DNA of 64,000 nucleotides from Serratia liquefaciens (GTDB lineage Bacteria; Pseudomonadota; Gammaproteobacteria; Enterobacterales; Enterobacteriaceae). Below, one piece after another: positions 27,842 to 37,109 of the stretch. Location: assembly GCF_027594825.1 (NCBI RefSeq), contig NZ_CP088930.1:1-64000 (forward strand), in the 5' to 3' direction. The notes beneath the pieces are model-generated. The model saw only the letters and a program-made list of their open reading frames with translations. It did no database searches and was not told where the DNA came from. The position numbers and the translations under genes are program-made. Each line of letters starts with the position of its first letter. Positions within the stretch are counted from its first letter, which is position 1.

Positions 27842-27864
27842 AAGCTAAGCCATAATTTTTTCTT

Positions 27865-27920
27865 TATGCTGGCTGAAATTATTATCGCTTGTCAATCCCC
27901 GGCTAAACCCCGATATTTTG
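27865..27920 (+). promoter_or_regulatory. AmpR box and ampC promoter
   Basis: TATGCTGGCTGAAATT at 27865-27880 resembles the AmpR operator of Citrobacter/Enterobacter (TCTGCTGCTAAATTT). Nine bases later comes TTGTCA (27889-27894) as -35, a 17-bp spacer and GATATT (27912-27917) as -10. Initiation near 27920 would leave a leader of about 126 nt before the ampC ATG, agreeing with the long 5' leader reported for S. marcescens ampC. Confidence 0.65.
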
Positions 27921-28045
27921 CGCATCTGTTGCGGAGATAACGCAGTCAGTAAAGGAATACCTTCATCAACCAGGGATGTCGTTGTGTCGAATGACAATAA
28001 AATCTTTTAGCATCGGCCGATACCCTATAACTCAAGAGCTTCATT

Positions 28046-29182
28046 ATGACCAAAATAAATCGCCTCGCTGCCGCGTTGTTCGCCGCATTGATCCTGCCGG
28101 CAGGTCATGCTGCCGAGAAAGCCGACATTGACGCCATTATTCAGCCGCTGATGCAAAAATATGCCGTGCCGGGTATGGCAATTGCGGTGTCGGTCGACGG
28201 TAAACAACAGTTTTATCACTATGGCGTAGCATCCAAACAGACCGGTAAACCGATCAACAACCAGACGCTGTTTGAAATTGGCTCCCTGAGCAAGACCTTC
28301 ACCGCTACCCTGGCGGCCTATGCGCAAAATGAGGGCAAAATGTCGTTTGCCGATCCGGCCAGTCGTTATTTGCCGACGCTGCGCGGTAGCGCGTTTGACC
28401 AGGTTACCTTGCTGAACCTGGCGACCCATACTTCCGGCTTGCCGCTGTTTGTCCCGGACGACGTGACCAACGATGCACAACTGATGGCCTATTACCGGCA
28501 GTGGCAGCCGGCGCATGCGGTAGGCAGCTACCGCGTTTATTCCAATCTGGGCATCGGCATGCTGGGGATGATCACCGCCAAGAGCCTGAACCAGCCTTTT
28601 ACCCAGGCAATGGAAAAAACGCTGCTGCCGGCACTGGGCATGGATCACACCTTCATTAAGGTACCCGCCACAGAAATGGCGAATTACGCTCAGGGTTACA
28701 ACAAAAAAGACCAGCCGGTACGGGTCACGCCGGGTCCGCTGGATGCCGAAGCCTACGGCATCAAGTCTAACGCTCAGGATCTGATCCGCTACCTCGACGC
28801 CAATATGCAGGTGGTCAAGGTAGGGGAGCCGTGGCGCAAGGCGCTGGCATCCACCCATACCGGGTATTACCGGACCGGGGTATTCACGCAAGATTTGATG
28901 TGGGAAAGCTACCCGTACCCTGAGAAGTTGGCGACGCTGACGGAAGGCAACAATGCCGGGATGATCATGAACGGAGCACCGGCCACGGCGATAACGCCAC
29001 CGCAGCAGGATCAGGGCGCGGCCTGGTACAATAAAACCGGCTCGACCGGCGGCTTCTCCACCTATGCGGTGTTTATCCCTTCGCAAAAAATTGCGGTGGT
29101 GATGCTGGCCAACAAGTGGTTCCCGAACGATGATCGGGTGGCGGCCACTTACCAAATTGTGCAGGCGCTGGATAAACGCTGA
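28046..29182 (+). CDS. ampC: Class C (AmpC) beta-lactamase
   Basis: Periplasmic serine cephalosporinase. The 378-residue precursor has a signal peptide cut near residue 22 ([10 protein letters not shown]). Catalytic motifs in precursor numbering: Ser80-Leu-Ser-Lys83, Tyr165-Ser-Asn and Lys330-Thr-Gly, the three class C boxes. The YSN box is typical of AmpC. Paired with divergent ampR, so probably inducible by beta-lactams. A strong UUCG-loop terminator follows. Confidence 0.95.
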   Translation: MTKINRLAAALFAALILPAGHAAEKADIDAIIQPLMQKYAVPGMAIAVSVDGKQQFYHYGVASKQTGKPINNQTLFEIGSLSKTFTATLAAYAQNEGKMSFADPASRYLPTLRGSAFDQVTLLNLATHTSGLPLFVPDDVTNDAQLMAYYRQWQPAHAVGSYRVYSNLGIGMLGMITAKSLNQPFTQAMEKTLLPALGMDHTFIKVPATEMANYAQGYNKKDQPVRVTPGPLDAEAYGIKSNAQDLIRYLDANMQVVKVGEPWRKALASTHTGYYRTGVFTQDLMWESYPYPEKLATLTEGNNAGMIMNGAPATAITPPQQDQGAAWYNKTGSTGGFSTYAVFIPSQKIAVVMLANKWFPNDDRVAATYQIVQALDKR

Positions 29183-29190
29183 TACTAATA

Positions 29191-29208
29191 GGGGCGCTTC
29201 GGCGCCCC
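29191..29208. terminator. Terminator after ampC
   Basis: GGGGCGC-TTCG-GCGCCCC: a 7-bp GC stem closed by a C(UUCG)G tetraloop, just after the ampC stop and before the convergent MFS gene. No long T-run follows. Confidence 0.75.
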
Positions 29209-29227
29209 TGATCTCACTCGTTCTAAA

Positions 29228-30382
29228 TTAACTCCAGCCCTGCTGACCGCGACGTAAATAGGGTAAAATTGACAACAGTGCCAATATTGCCAATGCCATT
29301 CCAATCCACAAGGCCGAACGCAAGCCATAGCCGGAGGCGATCGCCATTCCTCCCAAATAAGAACCGCCACCTAAACCAATATTAATCACTGAAGTATGAA
29401 CAGCATTAACCATGGGCCCCGGATGAGCCACGCTAACAATTCTCGCCATCATGGCAGGATTCATTGGCACACCGGACAGGCCAATCAGTATTACCGCACA
29501 AATGGCGATTAACGGATATTCGGCAAATAACGCCATGCCGAACAACGACAGGCTGAGAATAGTCAGTCCCACCACCATAATCGCCAGGCTGTGGCGATAG
29601 GCCAGACGCCCGGTGATCATGTTACCGACAATATTGGCCAGGCCGTAAAGCATCAAAATAAAGGGGACGGCCTGCATGCTAAAGCCGCTGACGTCGACCA
29701 AAACGGGAACGAAATAGCTGAAGGCCGCGAAGCTGGCGCCCAGAATTAAGCAGCTGGTGGTGCAGGCTTTCCAATAGGCCTTGTTTTTAAAAGCCTTGAT
29801 TTCCTCTGCCATTTTAAGCGTCCTGCCTGCGGCTATAGCGGGTAACAGGCGTACCAGCGCCAGCAAACAGATAAAGACCAACACGGCGACCAGGCCGAAG
29901 GTGATGCGCCAACCCCAGTGTTGATCGATGATGGTGGCAAGAGGCACCCCAAACACGTTAGAGACCATAAAACCGCCGATGACTATCGAGGCGGCGCGCG
30001 GGCGATGCTGTATCGGAACCAACGCCATGCTGGTCGCCAGCGAAAGGCTCAAACACCCAGCGCACAAAATGCCCGTCACAATTCGGATAGCAACCAGAAT
30101 AGAGTAATCGGAAATAAAGGCACTCAAACCTTGCACCACGACATACAGAGCCAATAGCCACAATAAGGTGGTTCGGTAGGGGGCTTTAAATTTCAAGAAA
30201 AAATAGGTTAATACCGGGCCACCCAACATCACGCCAAAGGCATAATAAGAAATTAAATGACCGACTTCCCCAACGGTGATGCTAAAGGCTTCGGACAAAG
30301 TAGACATCATGCCCGCTACCATTAATTCTGCTGTGCCAATTGAAAAAATGGCCAACCCCAATATATACACTGCTAACGGCAT
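29228..30382 (-). CDS. MFS transporter, DHA1-type (AraJ/YdhP-like)
   Basis: Proton-driven exporter of the 12-segment drug:H+ antiporter-1 family, 384 residues. Visible features are AELMVAGMMSTLSEAF in the first segment, the antiporter-type motif RIVTGILCAGCLSLSLATSMAL, and FMVSNVFGVPLATII (motif C-like). Substrate unknown: sugars, arabinosides or drugs are all possible in this family. A TetR gene lies 77 bp upstream on the same strand and probably regulates it. Confidence 0.85.
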   Translation of the reverse strand: MPLAVYILGLAIFSIGTAELMVAGMMSTLSEAFSITVGEVGHLISYYAFGVMLGGPVLTYFFLKFKAPYRTTLLWLLALYVVVQGLSAFISDYSILVAIRIVTGILCAGCLSLSLATSMALVPIQHRPRAASIVIGGFMVSNVFGVPLATIIDQHWGWRITFGLVAVLVFICLLALVRLLPAIAAGRTLKMAEEIKAFKNKAYWKACTTSCLILGASFAAFSYFVPVLVDVSGFSMQAVPFILMLYGLANIVGNMITGRLAYRHSLAIMVVGLTILSLSLFGMALFAEYPLIAICAVILIGLSGVPMNPAMMARIVSVAHPGPMVNAVHTSVINIGLGGGSYLGGMAIASGYGLRSALWIGMALAILALLSILPYLRRGQQGWS

Positions 30383-30459
30383 AGCTTTACTGCTCTCCTG
30401 GATTTTGAATGATCGTTACAAAAATATTTAATACTCTTTATGAGATTTTTTTCTTTGTT

Positions 30460-31062
30460 TTATAAGTTGATTAACAGACCTGCGACGACGTCTTCGAGGG
30501 TATTTCTATCTGAAATGTTTTTGTTCAGCACGCGCAAACCGTAATAACCGGCCAAAAAGCCTCTGGCCATTTCAATCGCGGATGCTTTGCTACCGAGTTC
30601 TCCTGTTTGTTGGCCTTCGGTAAACACCGCGACCAAGGTTTGTTCTAAACGTTGCCGATATTCTTGATTCAGACTGGCGACTGCCTGGTCTTTGCTGCCT
30701 CGCTCCAGTGCCGAGAACAAGACCATGGCGTCATGTTGCTCAGGTTGCGAGAGATCTTCGGCAATACCCCATAGCAGCAGGGTACGTAGTCGTTCCTTCA
30801 CCAGGCCAGGCTGTGTGAGAATGGCTAATTGCGCCGACATGGTGTGTTCATGGCTGCGCAACAATGCTTGCTCGTACAGAGCTTGCTTGCTACCAAAGGC
30901 ATTATATAGGCTTCCTCTCCCCAATCCGGTTCCGTTGCATAAATCTTGCGCAGAGGTGCCTGCATAGCCATTGACGCTAAAAACGGCCACGGCGGCATCA
31001 ATGACATCCTCATCTTCGAACTGTCTCGGACGACCTGGATAGATAGGTTTTTCAGCACTCAT
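30460..31062 (-). CDS. TetR-family regulator
   Basis: Repressor of 200 residues with a TetR N-terminal helix-turn-helix (YAGTSAQDLCNGTGLGRGSLYNAF) and a ligand domain of unknown specificity. It precedes the MFS exporter on the same strand, a common repressor-efflux arrangement. A candidate operator lies 42-64 bp upstream of its start, so autoregulation is likely. Confidence 0.88.
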   Translation of the reverse strand: MSAEKPIYPGRPRQFEDEDVIDAAVAVFSVNGYAGTSAQDLCNGTGLGRGSLYNAFGSKQALYEQALLRSHEHTMSAQLAILTQPGLVKERLRTLLLWGIAEDLSQPEQHDAMVLFSALERGSKDQAVASLNQEYRQRLEQTLVAVFTEGQQTGELGSKASAIEMARGFLAGYYGLRVLNKNISDRNTLEDVVAGLLINL

Positions 31063-31103
31063 GGCGGATTGGGGGGCTTTAAATGAGTTGAGGCCGTATA
31101 GTA

Positions 31104-31126
31104 TTGATTGTGGAACGATCAGTCAA
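31104..31126. promoter_or_regulatory. Candidate TetR-type operator
   Basis: Imperfect palindrome with arms TTGATTG and CAGTCAA (one mismatch) around a 9-base centre, in front of the TetR gene and next to the AT-rich TATAGTAT. Position and symmetry suggest the operator of the TetR-MFS pair. Confidence 0.45.
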
Positions 31127-31224
31127 ATAATTTCCCCTCCAGTATTTTTCGAGTTACTTAAATGATATATCTATATTTATCATTAAGTTATGTGAAATAT
31201 CTGCACTGTGCTGCAAAAAAAAAC

Positions 31225-32154
31225 TTAGGGCGAGCTAATACGGTTTTCGAAAGGTGACTGTTGCGCTCGTTTTTCGCGCATAAAATCAATAAACACGCGC
31301 AGCTTGAGCGGCATATGTCGACTGGCGGGAAAATAGAGGAAAAACCCGGGGGCTTCACTGCCGTAATCGGCCAGAACTTCCACCAATTGCCCACTGCTCA
31401 GTTCAGGGTGTACCGTGCCGCTAAACCGCTGGGTGATACCCAATCCCGCCAGCGCGGCATCTTTAATCAATCTGTCTTCGTTAAATATCAGGCTGCCGCC
31501 GACCTCCAGCGTCAGCTGCGCGCCATCCTGCCTGAAATACCAGGGTTCGAATTTACCGCTGCCGGGAAAACGGTAACGCAGGCAGTCGTGATCGCTCAGC
31601 GCTTGCGGTGTTTGCGGCGTGCCGTGCTGCGCCAAATAGCCGGGGGCGGCGATCACCACCCGTTTCTGACCGTTGTCGATGGGGATCGCAATCATGTCTT
31701 TTTGCAGCATGGCGTGCATGCGGATACCGGCATCGAAGCTGTCCAGCACCAGATCGGAGAAATGGTCGTCGGTAAACAGCTCAAGCTGGATCTCGGGGAA
31801 ACGCGCCTGAAACTCGGCCAGATGAGGCATAACCAGCAGCGAAGCCGCCAGCTGTGGCAGAGTGATGCGTAACAGCCCGGAAGGGCGGCCGCGCAAAGTT
31901 CGCAGATCTTCCGCCGCCACATCAATCTGACCCATAGCCGGTGCGACCCGTTGATAAAACAGACGGCCTTCATCACTTAGCCGCACGGAGCGGCTGGTCC
32001 GGTTGAACAGCCGTACGCCCAGGCGGGTTTCCAACGCCTGAATATTTTGCGAGACAGCCGGAGGCGTGACGCCCAATTGATTGGCCGCCTGAGTAAAACT
32101 GCCCAATCGGGCGACGGCTTCGAAAAATGGCAGCAGCTGCAACAGTGAGCTCAT
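31225..32154 (-). CDS. LysR-family regulator
   Basis: Transcription regulator of 309 residues of the CrgA/DhcR-like LysR subgroup: helix-turn-helix SFTQAANQLGVTPPAVSQNI at about residues 19-38, then a substrate domain with LRGRPSGLLRITLPQLAASL. It is divergent from the serine hydrolase gene 101 bp away, so it likely regulates that gene. Effector unknown. Confidence 0.87.
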   Translation of the reverse strand: MSSLLQLLPFFEAVARLGSFTQAANQLGVTPPAVSQNIQALETRLGVRLFNRTSRSVRLSDEGRLFYQRVAPAMGQIDVAAEDLRTLRGRPSGLLRITLPQLAASLLVMPHLAEFQARFPEIQLELFTDDHFSDLVLDSFDAGIRMHAMLQKDMIAIPIDNGQKRVVIAAPGYLAQHGTPQTPQALSDHDCLRYRFPGSGKFEPWYFRQDGAQLTLEVGGSLIFNEDRLIKDAALAGLGITQRFSGTVHPELSSGQLVEVLADYGSEAPGFFLYFPASRHMPLKLRVFIDFMREKRAQQSPFENRISSP

Positions 32155-32255
32155 CTATCAATAATTCCTGCTTAATGATCCGTTAAGAAATGCGGCATTT
32201 AATTTTATAATAATCGCTATAGACTGATTTTATTATCCTCAGAGAGCAACAAAAC

Positions 32256-33422
32256 ATGTCTACAGCGGATCAGTCATTAGCAAAAAGAGTGCAGGCCGTC
32301 AGCCAACAGGCGATTGATGAAGGGCGTATTGTTGGCAGCGTGGTGCTGGTCGCGCGGCATGGTCGCGTGGTTTACGCCAATGCCAGCGGTTATGCCGATC
32401 GTGAACAGCGGCGGCCCATGCGGCGTGAGACCCAATTTCGGCTGTCGTCGGTGTCCAAGCCTTACATTACGCTGGCAGCCATGCGCATGATCGAACAGCA
32501 AAAGCTGGGGCTGGATGATACCGTCAGCCGTTGGCTGCCGTGGTTCACCCCGGCGCTGGCCAACGGGGTTCGCCCGCAAATCAAAATCCGTCATTTGCTG
32601 AGCCACACTGCCGGGCTGGATTACCGCCTGAGCCAGCCTGCGGAGGGACCGTATCATCGGCTCGGCATTCAAGATGGTATGGAGTTGTCTTCGTTGACGC
32701 TGGAGCAGAATTTGCGTCTGTTGGCGCAGGCGGACCTGTTGGCGGCGCCGGGCAGCGAGTTTCGCTATTCACTGGCAATCGATGTGCTGGGGGCGGTGCT
32801 GGAACAGGTGGCGGGCGAGCCCTTGCCGCAGGTGTTCAAGTACTGTGTTGCCCAACCTTTGGGGTTGCGTAATACCGGTTTTTACACCGCCGATGCCGAT
32901 AATCTGGCAACGGCGTATCACGACACCGATTCGCCGCCGGAACCTATACAAGATGGCATGTTGCTGACCCTGCCGGAAGGGTTCGGCTTCGAGATTGAAC
33001 TGGCCCCCTCGCGCGCACTGGACGCTCAGGCCTATCCTTCTGGCGGCGCTGGCATGGTCGGTGATGCAGACGATGTGTTGCAGTTGGTGGAAACCTTGCG
33101 CAGTGGCAAGGAAGGCATTTTACAGCCGACCACCGCAGCGCTGATGCGTCAAGCGCATGTCGGGTCGCACGCCGAGACTCAGGGGCCTGGCTGGGGATTT
33201 GGTTTCGGCGGTGCGGTACTGGAAGATGCGCAGTTGGCAGGGACGCCTCAGCATAACGGCACCATGCAGTGGGGCGGGGTCTATGGCCACAGTTGGTTTT
33301 ACGATCCGCAAGCGGCGATTAGCGTGGTAGCCTTGACCAATACGGCCTTTGAAGGCATGAGCGGGCTTTACCCGCAACAAATCCGCGATGCCGTCTACGG
33401 GGTAAGCGAACCTACTCGCTAA
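32256..33422 (+). CDS. Family VIII esterase / beta-lactamase-fold serine hydrolase
   Basis: Serine hydrolase of 388 residues with the class C-like active site: Ser65-Val-Ser-Lys68, Tyr171 in RYSLAIDVLG, and a late QWGGVYGHSWFY stretch in place of KTG, as in EstB-type esterases. No signal peptide, so cytoplasmic, unlike true beta-lactamases. Probably hydrolyses esters; beta-lactam hydrolysis is not expected but not excluded. Divergent from a LysR gene; its 3' end overlaps the next convergent LysR gene by 11 bp. Confidence 0.85.
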   Translation: MSTADQSLAKRVQAVSQQAIDEGRIVGSVVLVARHGRVVYANASGYADREQRRPMRRETQFRLSSVSKPYITLAAMRMIEQQKLGLDDTVSRWLPWFTPALANGVRPQIKIRHLLSHTAGLDYRLSQPAEGPYHRLGIQDGMELSSLTLEQNLRLLAQADLLAAPGSEFRYSLAIDVLGAVLEQVAGEPLPQVFKYCVAQPLGLRNTGFYTADADNLATAYHDTDSPPEPIQDGMLLTLPEGFGFEIELAPSRALDAQAYPSGGAGMVGDADDVLQLVETLRSGKEGILQPTTAALMRQAHVGSHAETQGPGWGFGFGGAVLEDAQLAGTPQHNGTMQWGGVYGHSWFYDPQAAISVVALTNTAFEGMSGLYPQQIRDAVYGVSEPTR

Positions 33423-34320
33423 GCATCTCCTGCTGAAGCCAATGAAGTAAGGCGGCGGTTTCGGCGCGTTCTGCCAGCGCTGATCGCGTATAAACCGATA
33501 TGGCCTGCGGCAGCGGCACGCTTTCGACACAAGGCCTGACCAATGCGCCACTGTCGATCAGCTTGCCGGCGGTTCTGCGCCAGCCGAGGGCAATGCCGTG
33601 GCCTTCGACCGCCGCTTGCAGCATCATCGGGTAGCTATTGAAATTGCTGGCCTGAGTGTGGCTGCTGAGCGTCATGCCGAATACCGCGAGCCAGTTTTCC
33701 CATTCCATCTGATGGGCAGGCGTGGTGCGATAGTGCAGCAGCGTATGTTGCGCTAAATCCTCCAGACGGCTTATCGCCTGATGCGTGCCCAGATACCCGG
33801 GGCTGCAGACGGGGAAAACCTCGTCGGCGGCGGTAAAAACCAGTGGGCTGGCGCCGCTGGCGCGACCGGTACTTTGCAGCGCCACGTCGAAATGGCTATC
33901 AAAATCGGTCAGCGGCTGCGTGGTGGTCACGACGTTAATTTCGATTTCAGGATGGCGTTGATGAAACGTCGATAGCCGCGGCATCAGCCAATAAAAAGCT
34001 TCACAGAGCTGCGCCAATAAAACCACCTGATGCCGACCCGCAGGGCCCCGTAGCTGCTCGGCATGGTTGCCGATGCCGGTAAGTGCGCTGCTTACCACCT
34101 GCCACAGTTCCCGTCCTTCCTGCGTTAAATACACCGCGCGATTGCGACGGTTAAACAGCCTGGTCGCCAGGTTCTCTTCTAACAGGCGAATTTGTCTGCT
34201 GACCGCCGCCTGCGTCAGGTGCAATTCTTCCGCTGCCCGTGAAAAACTTTCCAGACGCGCAGCGGCCTCAAAAGGCAGCAGGCTGGCGAGCGGTGGCAGT
34301 GACTTACCCAGTCTATTCAT
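33412..34320 (-). CDS. LysR-family regulator, GcvA-like
   Basis: Regulator of 302 residues with LysR helix-turn-helix FSRAAEELHLTQAAVSRQIR at about residues 26-45 and a type 2 periplasmic-binding effector domain. The GMTLSSHTQASNFNSYPMMLQAAVEGHGIALG stretch is GcvA/AmpR-subgroup-like. It is divergent from the EamA transporter gene with a 96-bp spacer and is its likely regulator. Confidence 0.86.
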   Translation of the reverse strand: MNRLGKSLPPLASLLPFEAAARLESFSRAAEELHLTQAAVSRQIRLLEENLATRLFNRRNRAVYLTQEGRELWQVVSSALTGIGNHAEQLRGPAGRHQVVLLAQLCEAFYWLMPRLSTFHQRHPEIEINVVTTTQPLTDFDSHFDVALQSTGRASGASPLVFTAADEVFPVCSPGYLGTHQAISRLEDLAQHTLLHYRTTPAHQMEWENWLAVFGMTLSSHTQASNFNSYPMMLQAAVEGHGIALGWRRTAGKLIDSGALVRPCVESVPLPQAISVYTRSALAERAETAALLHWLQQEMLSE

Positions 34321-34416
34321 AACTACAGATTATGCATTGGTGGCTGATAACTCGTTTGTAGCACAGTTACGAACCCATTAAAAATGGAGGCCTCCCTTTT
34401 TCGTACAGGCTGAGCT

Positions 34417-35400
34417 ATGCACACTTCAGGTTATCAATTAGTTAGCGGGATCTTTTTTGCCGTCGTCGCCACCTTAAGCTGGGCGCTGAATTTCATCGCA
34501 CCTTTGGTCACCGGCGCGTACAGCATTTTTGATCTGCTGGCGTTGCGTTTTGTGATTGCCGGCCTGTTGGGCCTGGCGCTGATGATTGCACACTGGCCAG
34601 CCGTGCTCGGTTTGTCCTGGCGATCGCGCATGACGGCATTGGCGTTGGGTAACATCGGCTACCTTGGCTACAGCGCCGCTATCGCCGGTGGCGTAACCTT
34701 CGGTGGCCCGGTGTTGACGCCGGCTTTTATCGGCACGGTACCGGTACTGCTGGCGTTGCTGGGAAATGCGAAAGCAAAAATAGTGCCCTGGCGGCGACTG
34801 TGGCTGCCGCTGGTGTTGCTCAGCGCAGGGCTATTATTGATCAACGTCAGCGGTGGCCTGGGTTCCTCTGCCGCCCCCTCGCTGAGGCTCGGGTTGATTT
34901 TCTCGGTGATCGCCGTGGGGTTATGGTTGGCATTCAGCCTGCTCAACCAGTTCTCACTGGATAAGGTAGCTACAAATGCGACCGCCGCTTGGACCGGTTT
35001 GATGATGCTCGGCAGTGCGCTGGGAACCTTGCTGATGTTGCCGTGGGGGTTACAACTTGGGCTTTTTGAACTGCCGAAACAGGGGTTTGGCTTCAGACAA
35101 GCTGGATCACTCTACGCCTGGGCACTGCTGATCGCGGTTTTTTCTTCGGTGGTGGGGGCCTGGGCGTGGAATCAGGCTTCCCGCAGCTTGCCGATGGTGC
35201 TGTCGGGGCAGTTAATCGCATTGGAATCGCTTTTCGCCACGTTGCTGGGATTGTTTATTCATCGACGCTTTCCCTCCTTGCCCGAAGCTGCCGGTTTGTT
35301 GGCGGTGTTAGCCGGTGCCACCGTCGCGGTGCATATTATTTTGACGATTAACGCCAGACAGGAAAGAAAGGCAAAGCAGGAAATAGGGTGCGGCGGATAA
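34417..35400 (+). CDS. EamA/DMT-superfamily transporter
   Basis: Membrane protein of 327 residues with ten predicted segments in two EamA repeats; the first begins FFAVVATLSWALNFIAP and the second LIFSVIAVGLWLAFSLLNQF. Members export amino acids or other small metabolites; the substrate here is unknown. Divergent LysR gene adjacent. A GC hairpin separates it from convergent ydgA. Confidence 0.85.
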   Translation: MHTSGYQLVSGIFFAVVATLSWALNFIAPLVTGAYSIFDLLALRFVIAGLLGLALMIAHWPAVLGLSWRSRMTALALGNIGYLGYSAAIAGGVTFGGPVLTPAFIGTVPVLLALLGNAKAKIVPWRRLWLPLVLLSAGLLLINVSGGLGSSAAPSLRLGLIFSVIAVGLWLAFSLLNQFSLDKVATNATAAWTGLMMLGSALGTLLMLPWGLQLGLFELPKQGFGFRQAGSLYAWALLIAVFSSVVGAWAWNQASRSLPMVLSGQLIALESLFATLLGLFIHRRFPSLPEAAGLLAVLAGATVAVHIILTINARQERKAKQEIGCGG

Positions 35401-35406
35401 AAAAGA

Positions 35407-35423
35407 GGCCCGATCGTCGGGCC
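35407..35423. terminator. Bidirectional terminator, EamA gene / ydgA
   Basis: GGCCCGA-TCG-TCGGGCC hairpin with an A-run before it and CCTTG after, between convergent stops at 35400 and 35444. Confidence 0.75.
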
Positions 35424-35443
35424 CCTTGAGCGTGAATCAGCTT

Positions 35444-36967
35444 TTACTGTGCAGGGGCGGGTACCGCGTCCTGTGCCGGTGCGCCTTCATCCGCCGGTGC
35501 GCCCAACAGGCCGAACATACCGATGAATTCCTGCAGCGACATTTTGTTGCCGTTCAGATCAACCTGGTTATCGGCGTAGTGGAAGCTGCTGCCGATCACG
35601 TCATCTTTCAGGGTGGTCAGTTTGAACATCTGGCCCATTGCCGCCAGCCCTTGCACCTGCTGTTGCGCCAGTTTCTGCGCTTCTTCCGCGCTGTAACCCT
35701 GCAACAATGCGGTTTGCGAAGTAGTTTCGGTGGCCATCGCCACTGGAATGCTCAGAGTGGCATCCAGTTTTTTCACCGAGCGGGCTAGCTGTTGATCCGG
35801 TGACTCGGCAGGAGACCCAGCTTGAGCCGGATCGGTCAGATCCAGATTCAGGGTAAAGGTACTTTCACCCTTGCTGTTTTTCCAGCTCAGCGGCGCGATG
35901 CTGATGGACGGATTGCCCTTCAACAACAGCGGCAGGTTTTGCAACAGAATGTCGGTGGTTTGCTGCTGGTATGCGACAGGATCCATCGTTTGCGCCTGTT
36001 GCAGCATGGTCATCGCCTGTTGGTTGTAACGGTCGGCGAACTCTTTCAGCGATTTGGCGTCCAGCTGGTCGATTTTCAGCGACAGTTTGCCGGAACCGAA
36101 GTCGCTGTTTTGGACCTTCAGCGAATCAATGGTGTAATCAAGCTGACCGTTCAGGTTGGTGCCTTTCTCACCGAATTGGCTTGCCAGCTTGAAGCCGTCC
36201 AGCAACAGGGTGTCTTTGCCGTCAACGGCGACCTTGATTTGCTTGAGCACCAAATCCTGTTTACCCAGGCTGAGATCGAACTGGCCGGCATGGGTCTGGC
36301 TTTTGAGCGAGGTACCCAGCAACTGGACCTGCTCGGTCTGACCGAACTGATTAGGGCCGCTGATCACGGCGCTGTCGTTACTGGCATCCAGGGTGATGGC
36401 TTTCATGTCGCGTGACACATCGGCATTGATGGTCGCCCCGCTAAACTTCAGCGCCGACTTGTCTTTTTGGTAATCCAGCGGGATCACGTCAATGGCGGAC
36501 GAGGTGTCACCGCTGTAGGAAATGCGAGATTCAGCGGTAAACAGCGACTTGCCCTTGGTGATGTCAAACAGGCCTTTGGTCGCCGGGGTATTTTCCAGTT
36601 CGGTGTGCACCGATGCCATGCTTGGCAGCAGGTTGAATTTTTTCAATTGAGCAAACGGGAAGGGACCATGGTCGATGGTTTCCTGGAACGCCACTTCGTC
36701 ACCCGGCTTCAGCGGAGCATCGTCGGTAGTGACGCTGCCGTCGGCGCGCAGCACATAGCGAATCTTACTGCTGAAAATGCCGCGCTGATAATTTTCATAA
36801 CCCAGTTTAACGCCGGCTTTCGGCAGATAGGCTTTCAGCTGGCTGTTGGCGTTATCAACCACTTCACCCATCCGTTGTTCGATCAGTTTGCCGGTGTACC
36901 AGGAAGCCCCGGTCCATGCCGCGCCAAGAACCACAATGACGCTAACAGCGACTAACGATTTTTTCAT
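35444..36967 (-). CDS. ydgA: YdgA, DUF945 family protein
   Basis: Function unknown; exported or membrane-anchored. The 507-residue protein begins MKKSLVAVSVIVVLGAAWTG, a single N-terminal hydrophobic segment, followed by YTGKLIEQRMGEVVDNAN and conserved DUF945 stretches FNLLPSMASVHTEL and KVQNSDFGSGKLSLK that match E. coli YdgA. The C-terminal 25 residues are Ala/Pro-rich. I prefer the ATG at 36967; one at 36979 lies too close to its AGGA. It follows manA, the same order as in E. coli. Confidence 0.92.
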   Translation of the reverse strand: MKKSLVAVSVIVVLGAAWTGASWYTGKLIEQRMGEVVDNANSQLKAYLPKAGVKLGYENYQRGIFSSKIRYVLRADGSVTTDDAPLKPGDEVAFQETIDHGPFPFAQLKKFNLLPSMASVHTELENTPATKGLFDITKGKSLFTAESRISYSGDTSSAIDVIPLDYQKDKSALKFSGATINADVSRDMKAITLDASNDSAVISGPNQFGQTEQVQLLGTSLKSQTHAGQFDLSLGKQDLVLKQIKVAVDGKDTLLLDGFKLASQFGEKGTNLNGQLDYTIDSLKVQNSDFGSGKLSLKIDQLDAKSLKEFADRYNQQAMTMLQQAQTMDPVAYQQQTTDILLQNLPLLLKGNPSISIAPLSWKNSKGESTFTLNLDLTDPAQAGSPAESPDQQLARSVKKLDATLSIPVAMATETTSQTALLQGYSAEEAQKLAQQQVQGLAAMGQMFKLTTLKDDVIGSSFHYADNQVDLNGNKMSLQEFIGMFGLLGAPADEGAPAQDAVPAPAQ

Positions 36968-37031
36968 AGTTCTGTTCATCCTTAATTAAGCCATCTGTCT
37001 CTCGCAGATGGATGGGCAAATTTGGGCCAAC

Positions 37032-37053
37032 AAAAAAACGCCCGCAGGCGTTT
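37032..37053 (-). terminator. Terminator after manA
   Basis: On the minus strand AAACGCC-TGCG-GGCGTTT followed by TTTTG; it lies between manA and ydgA in the direction of transcription, so ydgA probably has its own promoter. Confidence 0.85.
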
Positions 37054-37109
37054 AATTGTGAAGGTAAGCCACTCTTTCAGCAACTAATTTGCGGAAATTT
37101 ACCGAGCGT

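Noticed and set aside
28025..29155. 376-codon minus-strand open frame
   Set aside because: Antisense to ampC, which has all three class C active-site motifs.
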